Positions 25,062 through 34,453 of a DNA stretch of 64,000 bases are shown here, piece after piece. The notes beneath the pieces are model-generated. The model made no database searches. It saw only the letters and a list, made by a program, of their open reading frames with translations, and was not told the DNA's origin. The number at the start of each line of letters is the position of its first letter. Within the stretch, counting starts at the first letter, position 1. Position numbers and translations under genes: made by a program. Origin of the DNA: Seiridium cupressi (Eukaryota; Ascomycota; Sordariomycetes; Amphisphaeriales; Sporocadaceae); assembly GCA_036674765.1 (NCBI GenBank), contig JARVKI010000062.1:186001-250000 (forward strand), given 5' to 3'.

Positions 25062-25166
25062 ATGCCGACTGTTCAATTACGAAAACAATTCGGACAGTAG
25101 TAGCAGGATCGAGATAAGATATACATATCTAATACGATAGTCTTTAATTAATTAATATAGCCACTT

Positions 25167-26600
25167 CTATTCCTTTCTCGGCGATTTGTCATTATATTCT
25201 CCCTGGACTGTTGTCTCATAATCTGATGGATTTTGGGCATAGACAATATTTGCAGCCATCAAGGGAGTGCGTATATTGGTACCTGCCCAATCCCGATGAG
25301 CCCACGCGATACCATCTACCCCAATATTCGCTACCTTTTCATGCTCATTTTGATCACTGGGACCCAGAACGGTGACAGGCGCCGAGCCGGATATCTTGCG
25401 ATTCTTACCAGCGCAACATATGACGACTTTCCACTTAATCTGATGAATGTGGCTAATATGCCGTGTCTGGAATGATGGATAGATCGCATTGCTTGGCACG
25501 AATCGTTGTAACGCCACCCTGCCAAGCGACAGACCATGTGGTGAAAGGGAAACTCGGAAGTGTTTTCCAATGTCGAATGCTGAATTAGGTGCCGTAACAT
25601 CGTCGGGTATTGATGTCATAATTGGGCTATTGGGGATATCTGCCCAATTGATCAGACCAGCGCTATCCCATTGCCCTGCTTTGTTGCTAGTCACGGTATA
25701 GCTCGTTCCTTCGAGGGCATCAGTGGTGGTTTGGCTCCTTAATCGAATATCCGCAGATGCCAGAGTAAGTGCGGGAGGGCCGCCTGCCGTCTTCGTGCTC
25801 TGTGTCGACGGCTTGAACTCCCCTGCAATGGCCCTAAGTCTGAACGATATTGGTTCTGGGTGGTCTAGTTGAATGACTGACGGATATTCCACGACAAGTG
25901 TAAATGAATATTCGGGGAGCTTTGATCGCTGAAACACCGAAGTCATATGTTGACGGAAAGTGAGACTTTTCCCTGCGTACTCGGGATCCAGATGCAGTGT
26001 CTTCACGGACTCGTTATATAGTGCACTGTGGAAAATTGTATTTTCCATCGGCCGTGCTGTAGAGCGGGGTCTAACAAAGACCGGGAATGTCGCGACTGCT
26101 GGGGGAGCTGATACTTGGTGGACCTCTGCCTCCAGTCTATACTCAACGTAAAGATAATCTCGGTGGCCTCCTAGAACTGCATCATAGGTCGGCCGGCTTA
26201 TGGTAGGAGGCAGAAGCTCACCCATCGGCGGTACTGCATTGTTTGGTAGCGCTTCCGGGACACGCTGGTGAGGTATCGCGAATGAAAAGGGCCATTCGTT
26301 GAGGCCGGGACTTGCAGGGCCTTGATATAAGTGCTGCCGAGACTCGAGGAGGGTCCGCTGTCCAATGTAGTGCGATGTGCTTTTGCTGCCATCGCTCCTG
26401 GTTGACTGGTGGGTAATCTGCGTCTCAATTCGAACTATAAATTTGACGACTACTGTCACGTTCTCCGGGAGGTTCTGAATGTTGATCTTCTTGACTACAC
26501 CGTGGACTAGATCACCAGGCGCATAAGATAGCTGCAGTTGCGGTACCTCGATGCTAGCGCGAATAGACTGAGTCAGGCCAGTTGGGTGGTGTTGACGCAT
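25167..26600 (-). CDS. Arrestin-like (ART-type) protein
   Basis: Single-exon gene, 477 aa, starting at ATG 26600. The N-terminal half fits the arrestin N-domain (ASIEVPQLQLSYAPGDLVHGVV, then a long beta-rich stretch with WPFSFAIP). The second half carries the arrestin C-domain-like pattern (IRLRSQTTTDALEGTSYTV ... IKWKVVICCAG). Fungal arrestin-related proteins act as adaptors for ubiquitin-dependent endocytosis of transporters; I see no clear PPxY motif, so this member may use another partner or none. It is convergent with HET protein 2, with only about 100 bp between the stops. Confidence 0.75.
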   Translation of the reverse strand: MRQHHPTGLTQSIRASIEVPQLQLSYAPGDLVHGVVKKINIQNLPENVTVVVKFIVRIETQITHQSTRSDGSKSTSHYIGQRTLLESRQHLYQGPASPGLNEWPFSFAIPHQRVPEALPNNAVPPMGELLPPTISRPTYDAVLGGHRDYLYVEYRLEAEVHQVSAPPAVATFPVFVRPRSTARPMENTIFHSALYNESVKTLHLDPEYAGKSLTFRQHMTSVFQRSKLPEYSFTLVVEYPSVIQLDHPEPISFRLRAIAGEFKPSTQSTKTAGGPPALTLASADIRLRSQTTTDALEGTSYTVTSNKAGQWDSAGLINWADIPNSPIMTSIPDDVTAPNSAFDIGKHFRVSLSPHGLSLGRVALQRFVPSNAIYPSFQTRHISHIHQIKWKVVICCAGKNRKISGSAPVTVLGPSDQNEHEKVANIGVDGIAWAHRDWAGTNIRTPLMAANIVYAQNPSDYETTVQGEYNDKSPRKE

Positions 26601-27584
26601 GGTTGAAGACTTTCTGGATTGCCCCGCATAAACTGTTGAAGTCCCGTATCTACTCGCCAGTGGCTTTGGGTGACTTTTGTATGAACTGAACGACTAGGCT
26701 ATGCCCGTTTAACGGTCATCACTGCAATGAGGCTGACGTACGGGGCAGTCACCGCTAGTCCAAAAATAAATGAGCTCGATTGCACCGAAGCCACAGTGTA
26801 GTTCAGCTCGTTTACTTTTGGGCCAGCGTGGCAGTGTAACTTAATGCAGGCCAGTCTCTTTCACATCCACCCAGGACGTCAGCTGACGCTAACCACAACG
26901 GTAAGAAGCACCTAGTCTAGTGCTAGGCGGTACCGTCCCTGCACTGCCGCTTTTGTGGTGAGATACACGTAGGCAGCCATTGTACAACCAACCAGACATT
27001 CTTGCGAGACGCAAGAGCTACAATCTCAAGTGCACATGTGGTCCCAACATGGTCAATTGCCCCAGCCAATCAACATCTATGCATCCCGTGACTTCAAATC
27101 AGCCTTTTGATAATAATGGGAGAGTATACTTCCTTCCAAAAGGCCGTGCGGCTGTCGAGTCCGCTGCTGGCAATCAGACAGCTTGTCAGCCACGAAAAAT
27201 ATTCCGTTCACTGTGAGATCGAGAATAAATAGCAGGTCATAGCCATATATAGGGGTACGCTAGGGTCTAAACAGCTCGAATTGCATACGCTGACGATGTT
27301 TATAGTGGATCACTGGAGACTTTCCAGTTGTACAGTAGCGATCAATTGACTTGGGGGTTGTGGTAAGATTCACATTCTGACATGGCTCCGTCATGTCTCA
27401 TTTTTTGCAATATTCTAATATGATGAATAATAGCAGGTCGGGATCGCTGATCTGGGACGTTCAGGAAGCTGCATGTCACTTCTACAAGCTGCATCGATGA
27501 GCGATATATCTGGCGCATGGTTTTAAAGTTCCCGTGCATTAACAGACCATAGGAAGTATATTTCTTATCGATGGAGTTATTGGT
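26601..27584. other. Intergenic, no gene supported
   Basis: About 1 kb upstream of the arrestin-like gene and downstream of the eqolisin remnant. The frame at 26980-27216 shows no domain. Nothing else recognised. Confidence 0.5.
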
Positions 27585-28444
27585 TTAGTCCAAAACCACT
27601 ATCTCCTCTATATACTCTACTGTAACGGTGTCATCTTTGACAGACGACTGCGTATACAATGTCTGGGTATCATTCCAGTAAACAGCTGTCATCCGATTGA
27701 GCGTTGGGGTTTCCGCAGACACGGGAGGATAGCACACTCCATCAGTATTATAGCACGCTTCGGCGTTTAGGAACGTCGAACTGTGCCAGTCAGGAAAGAC
27801 ATATTGCGGGCCATTGAGATAAGTGCCGGCCTCGACGATCCATTCGGCTGTGCTGCCCAGTGCCGGCCACGTGGGACCTCGTCATGTCGTCGGTGCTGCC
27901 TGAGTATATGAAAATGCCTGGCTCGTATTGACGTTGGTCATAGTAACTGATCCGATCATCCCATTGCCAGCGGTAGTGAGCGTGACCTGGACGTGATCTC
28001 CAACAGATATGGAGAGCTCAGTGGAGTTGAGCTGAACCGGATCATTTGGCACCCTAGCAGACAGTCAGTTCATGAGCTTGACGTCAACCGCCAAAGCCAA
28101 AAGCCACACCATTCATAGAGACCTTTGTATTCCGTTGAGCCATTGTTCCAGATGGACATGATTACTCCAGCCTGCCACAGCCCCGATACCGTCGAAGACG
28201 ACAAGAAACCCCCTAGCCCGATCCAGTATGAAGCCGTGTATTCATCAGACTCTTGATGCGGTTTCGTCGGAATGTAGAGCTGTGGCATCACCAGCGTCGC
28301 CTTCACCCGATCGTAACCCCCCGCCGTTCCATTGAACCGCTCCGCTATCCGCACTGGCCCAGCCCACGTTGTGTCGTAGAAGATGTCTTCAGCCAAACCG
28401 CCGGACACAAGGGCGGTCGCGCACAAGAATTTGCTCAATTTCAT
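27585..28444 (-). pseudogene. Eqolisin (peptidase family G1, aspergillopepsin-type), one in-frame stop
   Basis: Secreted acid glutamic peptidase. The start ATG 28444 opens a signal peptide (MKLSKFLCATALVSGGLA). Exons 28444-28110 and 28053-27585 (intron 28054-28109) give 267 codons. The eqolisin blocks SYWIGLGG, LWQAGV (catalytic Gln), YEWVPNDPV and AEWIVEAG (catalytic Glu) are all retained. TGA at 27884-27882 interrupts the frame just before GPTWPALGSTAEW, so a translated product would lack the catalytic Glu. No splice pair removes it. All other positions read cleanly to TAA 27585. This is a recent single-lesion pseudogene, or a sequencing error. Confidence 0.75.
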
Positions 28445-29852
28445 GGCATTCGATCGTCTTGAAACAGCATCAATGAAAACATACGCTGAGGTGGTGTGGC
28501 CAGTACCGAGGCTTTTGAAGCAGTTTTCGAGGCTGGGTCGTGAATACGAGCTTCCACTAATATCCGTGGTGGGTCGTCCAGAGCGTCCGCCAATCAAGGA
28601 TACATCCGACGCTCCTATCATTGTTGGCCATAATCTTGAGGGATGCAAAATACGAGAAACAGCGCACAGGTCGCTCTCCATGTCGCGCACAAGGTTCAAA
28701 GCATGGTGAGCGGCGGCGGAAATAATTTCCAAAGTACTTGGGAATGTTGTCGACCATAAGACAGTCTGCGGCAAAAGTGAGAGGCGGGTGGTAGGGATTA
28801 GCGAAGTTAGCGCATAAAGTCAGCCAACTAAATTCGCCCAATCCTTCTGAGCCGTCTTTCAAAACAACTTCACAACCGGGTTCTGTAATCCGATTTCTTT
28901 TAATTATTCTTCTTGAACAATCACGTGGAAACTGGCGTGTCGCATAGCATGGAATACATAGTTATCACATAGGTAGTCGTTGTAGCCCCCAGGTTTTCCC
29001 TTCTGAGGTCAGATTCTGCAGTGTCAGTGAGTGGTGCGGTGGTTCTATAACAGTGCTGCACTGGCTGAGCACAGCTCGATGTAGACAAGTGCAGTACAGG
29101 CGAATATCTGGATCCCCGATGCGCGTATCAGCGCGGAATAGAGCTCCGCAATCCTAATCAACTTCTGAATTTGGATCTAGGGCTGGTTCGGGGGCGATCT
29201 TCGATCGGCTCTACGGGCTTAGCTTTGGATACAGGACCCGAATTGGCGGCTCACACGAAAGTAGGCCTCTGGATGGCCGACGGCATCAACGAGAAACCCG
29301 CACAGAAGACTCGGCCTACTTCCAACCACTGGGTATTTGTGATTAGTGCCCATGCTAACGCGATTGCGTCGGCAGGGCTCACACCCACAATGGTGGCCAA
29401 ACCCCCGACAAGGGGATTCGCAACAGCGAGACACCGTCCACATTTTGAAACGGCTCGACATCTATGCTTTGACTGAACATGGAGAATCCAATAGACATGA
29501 ATCGTAACACTTAGGTATCGAAATGCTTGTCAATCTCGCCCAGTCAAGGGATAGCAGTATACAGAGTTGGGACGACACACAGACCCCATGTCCAGCGGTA
29601 AATATTTGTCGCAATTCGTATTTGCTTGAAGAGCCAGGCTGTCAAAGCATTTACTCAGGTGTCTTGGCACTATTTGCATGTTGAGGCCCCAGTTTGATCA
29701 GCAAACACGCTCAACAGCATTCCCCTAGTTATACATTTCTTCACGTTAATAACTGAGTGAACTTCCATCGCTTGACATAAATATGGGCTAGATGAATACC
29801 ATCGGTAGCCAGCTTAATCATACGTATCATATGTGTGCTTTTATAATCATCA
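28445..29852. other. Intergenic, no gene supported
   Basis: 1.4 kb between the eqolisin start and the pectate-lyase-like stop. Open frames at 28557-28862 (-) and 29171-29476 (+) lack domains and splice logic. It contains the presumed eqolisin promoter. Confidence 0.45.
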
Positions 29853-30950
29853 TCAAAGTGTGCCATATCCGTCATTACTTAAATCGGTGCTCGCCTGGTT
29901 TGTGATAAGACTCCCATTCGTCCCGTAGGACTGTACTGTTCCCACCACGTATTCATCGACCTCATCTCTGGGAGAAGCACCAGCGTTTTCAAGCACATAC
30001 GCGACCACGTCAGCCGCGGAAAGCGTGGCTAGAGACAGAGAGTCGCTCGCCCAAGGCGAGGTGAGAACGATGGCGCTCCCCACGGTATCTGCCGCCGCAC
30101 CGTTGAGAGTACCGTCCTTGTTGCTATCGAGAAAGTTTCCGGAGGCATAGACGCTTTGCTTATCATTCATTTGGTAGTAGTCGTCACTGGAGCTTGTTGT
30201 GCTTGGCCCGGCAATGAAGTAGTTTCCAATGATGTCATGGGTGAAGTAACCGCCAGTGTTAGCCGCGGTATAGGCTGCTTGGTAGTTGTAAATGACATTA
30301 TTGATGTATTGTGTGTCATCTTTAGAGAGCGGCTGACGATTGTGAACCGAGACCCATAGATTTCGATAGAAAGTAGAAGGACCAATTTGGACATGAGCAC
30401 CAAACTGTTGGCCGATGGGCAATGCGATGATAGAGTTGGACACCGTGATATTGACCGCACCCACTGCATCGATCGAGTCCCACTGTCCATATTCGACGGA
30501 GCAGTGGTCCAATATTACGTTGGTCGCATCACCCATATTGAATGCACTCTTTCCGGTGTCGTCATCGTAGTTCCCTTGGCGCACGCGTAAGTTACGGATG
30601 ATGATGTTACTCTCTCCGCTAGCAGACACCTCGCCGCCCATAATCCCAATGCCATTGCCAGGTGCCGATTGACCGTTGATAGTCAACGAGCTTGAAAGGG
30701 ATACCGCAGAGCTCAAGACAATATAGCCAGAGACATCGAACACGATGTTCCTATTTGATGCGCTAACAGCATCCCGGAATGATCCCGTCCCAGAGTCGTC
30801 AAGGGTAGTCACATGATACTCGGTACCGCCATTGCCGCCCGTCGCTATGGCGCCGAATCCTACAGCTCCGTCAAAGGCATTTTGCGCATACGAGACCGAA
30901 GTCATCAGCGCAATGCCTATTGTCAGCAAAAATAAGACGTGTCGAATCAT
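29853..30950 (-). CDS. Secreted pectate-lyase-like protein (parallel beta-helix)
   Basis: 365 aa, intronless. The N-terminus MIRHVLFLLTIGIALMTSVS is a signal peptide. The mature protein starts with the polysaccharide-lyase blocks FDGAVGFGAIATGGNGG, DDSGTGSFRDAVS and VFDVSGYI, then parallel-beta-helix repeats: NIIIRNLRVRQG, NVILDHCSVEYGQWDS, FYRNLWVSVHNRQP, and YINNVIYNYQAAY. These match fungal pectate lyases of the PL1-like group, which cleave polygalacturonan by beta-elimination outside the cell. The exact CAZy family needs a profile search. The start is ATG 30950, not the upstream in-frame near-cognate codon. Confidence 0.85.
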   Translation of the reverse strand: MIRHVLFLLTIGIALMTSVSYAQNAFDGAVGFGAIATGGNGGTEYHVTTLDDSGTGSFRDAVSASNRNIVFDVSGYIVLSSAVSLSSSLTINGQSAPGNGIGIMGGEVSASGESNIIIRNLRVRQGNYDDDTGKSAFNMGDATNVILDHCSVEYGQWDSIDAVGAVNITVSNSIIALPIGQQFGAHVQIGPSTFYRNLWVSVHNRQPLSKDDTQYINNVIYNYQAAYTAANTGGYFTHDIIGNYFIAGPSTTSSSDDYYQMNDKQSVYASGNFLDSNKDGTLNGAAADTVGSAIVLTSPWASDSLSLATLSAADVVAYVLENAGASPRDEVDEYVVGTVQSYGTNGSLITNQASTDLSNDGYGTL

Positions 30951-30980
30951 GGTATTGGTTTCGTTTGATTTCCCGCAGCA

Positions 30981-30990
30981 CACATATAAG
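30981..30990 (-). promoter_or_regulatory. Possible TATA element of the pectate-lyase-like gene
   Basis: On the minus strand this reads CTTATATGTG, 31 bp from the ATG. That is close for a fungal TATA box but fits a very short leader. Weak, single-site evidence. Confidence 0.25.
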
Positions 30991-32293
30991 GCACCAACAG
31001 AGGCTTGACTGGTCTTATACCAGAAGGGGGATCAAAATTCAAAAACGGACCGAGTTCCGCTTTCCTACGAATATAGGATAGTACCAAGGCGGTGCGTGTT
31101 ACGACATTGGCTTATCACCAATCATTTGAGGAAAATATAAGGGCCGTCCCACGACCGCTACCTAAACAGGAAATGATGTTTGCCTCGGGATCATTGACAA
31201 GGGGCCTAAGATATATTTCCCTCCAATACCCCGCCAAGACGTTACTATTTGTGCGGGGGCCGAGGCGCAACTCCTAAGGTGATCTATTAATGCCAGGCCA
31301 GAATTCTCCACTTCTCGTTTCGATGATACGGTGGAGTTGCATGGTGTCCACAAGCCGCCCCAGGTGGATTAAAATATTCAGAGCATGAGCCTACAACTGC
31401 GAGCTGGAAAAATATGACTGATGGGACACCTACATCCGGTCTCTCTACGTTAGGCGAGTTTGCTAGAGTGAGGGGGGCTGACTGCACTGATCCCAACATC
31501 GTTTACACGACTTCGTCCCTATCATCTACTTTTCCACGGGGGAATGTTCTCGTTACTAGATCTATGTCAAGTGAAAGAGATTGTTGCATAATAATGGATT
31601 TGACACTGACGAGTAAGAGCCAGATTACCTTCGACGAATATCTGACCCTCGGGGCCAAGCGTGCATTTGTTGAGCGACATGATAGACTGTTAATGTTTCT
31701 GTGCCGTGAGTAGTGAACCGACGAACACTTTCTCGAATTTCCAACCTATTGAATTGTCCTGGAGGCTGTGTTCTGAGACTTCTAGTTTTTGAAAGAGGCC
31801 GAAACGGAAGATACGATAGGGTAGTTGTAAGTTCGCACCAAAAAACTGCTAGAATTCACATTACGCCTCCCGACCGGAATGATCACGGAATTATCGTCTA
31901 CCTTGTCGTACTGTGATAGATAAGTTCCTTCGTTTGCTCTCCGCAACAACCTTTGAGCAGGATGTACGCACCCAGAGTTACTGTTACCAATCAGTGTTCA
32001 ACTAAGCCCCGTGCGGGAGATTTCCATAGATTGGAATCGTTGCTGGAATTGATATAGAACAAATCCAACGGAGACGGCCGTACACAGGGGTGTTGCAGTC
32101 ATATCCCGAATTGGCGATGACGCAGCACGCCTTACTTCTCTTTCTGACGTCATCAATATTCACCAATCTTGCGCCCTGTATTTGCACAAGACTCTCTGCG
32201 ATCGAATTTTCATAGTACAATAGTCATTTGTTAGGACCCCCGAAAAGGAAGCCAGTCGGCTCGAGATACAAAACGCTCTACTGCGCATCGAAA
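30991..32293. other. Intergenic, no gene supported
   Basis: 1.3 kb between divergent genes (pectate-lyase-like and FAD oxidase). Frames at 31414-31713 and 31713-31916 have no domain. It probably holds both promoters. Confidence 0.45.
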
Positions 32294-34059
32294 ATGGACT
32301 GCATCGTCCGCTTCTTCCCCAAGCTAGTGTCTATTGCTTTGTATATTCTCGTGGTTCAGTCCTATGGATATCTTAACATTACAGATGAGCTTGGCCCTTT
32401 GCTATCTTCGGAGGCAGAAATTGTATTCCCAGGCTCTGTTGAATTCCTGGTCGCCACAGATAGGGACAATGAACAAGACCCGCCTACCTTTTCAGTGGTT
32501 GTGGAGGTAGCAACGGAGAGTGATGTGCAGGAAACAGTGAGTCTCTGCTAATACTGAACTCGAGCATAAGCTCATGGAAAGCAGGTGCGATATGCCAATC
32601 GGCACGCAATAGCCTTCGTGGCCACGACTGGATTGCATGGTGGAACTACAACGTTAGGAAAACTACAACAGGGGATAAACATCAGAATGAGGAAGATGAA
32701 CTGTACTTCCATTGCTGCAGATGGCTACAGTGCCACGTTCGGAGGCGGTATCCTCGGGCTTGAAGTGAAGAATGATCTGTGGGCGGTAGCAAAAGAGACG
32801 GGTATGCGAAAGCAAGGAGCCATCAGTAAGACCATGGACTAACTGATAACAGTTACTGGGTCTTGTGAATGTGTCAGCTTGGTAGGGCCGCTCCTTGGTG
32901 GACGGTATGGATATCTGCAAGGCTTCTACGGTCTTATCTCTGATAACCTCATCTCGGCGCGTCTGGTACTCGGAAATGGAGACGCAATTTCCGTCTCAGC
33001 TAAGGAAAATCCCGGTACGTCCGGGCGTAAAAAGGTTGCCTTTTCTTCGTTTTAGTCCGCTTGCTCAGTCATACAGATCTCTTTTGGGCTCTTCAGGGAG
33101 CAGGCCATAACTTTGGAATTACCACTCAGGTCGAAACCCGCATATATGACGTCCCGTCGGATAACTGGGCTTATGCACAGTTTATGTTTACTCATGATAA
33201 GGTTGAGGATGTCTTTGCTCAGTTAAACAACTGGACGATGGATGGGACAAAACATATGCCTGTCGAGTTCATAAACAAAAATATCTTCGCGCGCATTCCG
33301 CCAATTGATGCTGATAATGTAAGTCGTGCGGCAATCATCGAGTGTTTCGAGTCTACTGCTGATAATCCCACAGGCGGTGATAATCTGCAATATTTTCTAT
33401 CGAGGCACGAGTGTTGTTCCAGCTCGTTACACGGCGCCGTTGTTGGCCATCGGTCCTGTGACTACAGCAAAGAATGTGACAGACTATCCCGGACTAGCCG
33501 TCATTGACGGAACGAATATGGACAATACTGTGTGTCAGCAGCACGACGCCGCCAACATGATGTTTCCAATCAGCGTAAAGTCATACAATATCCAGGCTCA
33601 ACGTACCACATTTGATACCTTTAATACTTTCACAGCGGATTCGACGTTTTCCAACTCAGCCGTCCTCTTCGAAGCATACTCGACGGAGGCGGTGAAGTCT
33701 GTGAAGAGCGAGAGCAGCGCGTTTCCCCATCGCGCAGACAACATTTTAATGTATAACGATAATCATCTGCCTATTACTCCTAATCACCGCTAATGCCTCC
33801 TAGAACACCAGTCATTAGCTACGCCGTTAATAAAACGTTAGATGACAAAAGTATTGAATTCGGGAATGGGTTGCGTCAAGCGTTGCATGCGGCTGATCGC
33901 AGCACCGAGCTGCACGCGTATGTGAACTACGCCCATGGTGATGAGACTCTACAGGAGGTCTACGGATTCGAGGCGTGGCGACTGGCGCGACTACAAACGT
34001 TGAAGGAGAAATATGATCCCATGAACCGGTTCGGGTTCTACACTCCGATCCACGCATAG
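32294..34059 (+). CDS. Secreted FAD-linked oxidase, berberine-bridge-enzyme type
   Basis: 498 aa from six exons (introns 32537-32584, 32802-32852, 33015-33076, 33319-33373, 33751-33803), all in phase. There is an N-terminal signal segment (ALYILVVQSYGYLNI). The FAD-binding PP loop region reads ATTGLHGGTTTLGKLQQGI, followed by ATFGGGILGLEV, VTGSCECVSLVGP, GYLQGFYGLISD and DLFWALQGAGHNFGI. The C-terminus carries the BBE block YVNYAHGDET and ends KYDPMNRFGFYTPIHA. The subgroup has a GLHGGT motif where many BBE enzymes have R-x-G-G-H; the flavin may still be linked to His and to the Cys of GSCEC. Likely role: extracellular oxidation of a sugar or phenolic/secondary metabolite. Substrate unknown. 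Confidence 0.85.
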
Positions 34060-34453
34060 GAACTCTCTAACTTTCGCCGTGGCATATAACGTATTCATAT
34101 AATTACGTGGCCTTGCCGGTCTTCCGTTGATTGAGATCTTTTGTGGGACCATATTCGAAGACGGCCTGCGGTAGTTTTCCTGAGGTACAGATATTGGCAG
34201 TGCGGAGGCGATGCGGAGGCAATGCGGGGTCATATCAATAAGAGCAGCACACTGATTAGGACACTCAATCATTTAGGTGCAGGTGACAAATGTGGTAGTA
34301 TAGCCTACCAAGTGTGATGCCATTTGGGCCAGGGATAGATCGATAAGCATTTGAAGAATACTTAACAAGCTCACGTTCCCTGTACCGTGACTTTTGTAAC
34401 GTCTTCAGCGGCGGCCTGTATGAGCATCTTGATCGAAATTTGCAATGGATACG
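34060..34453. other. Short convergent intergenic region
   Basis: About 390 bp between the FAD oxidase and HET 3 stops. It contains a small direct repeat (GATGCGGAGGC / AATGCGGGG region, 34207-34230). Otherwise nothing seen. Confidence 0.4.

Noticed and set aside
34200..34235. Tandem array near ATGCGGAGGC
   Set aside because: Only two imperfect short copies; not distinguishable from chance.
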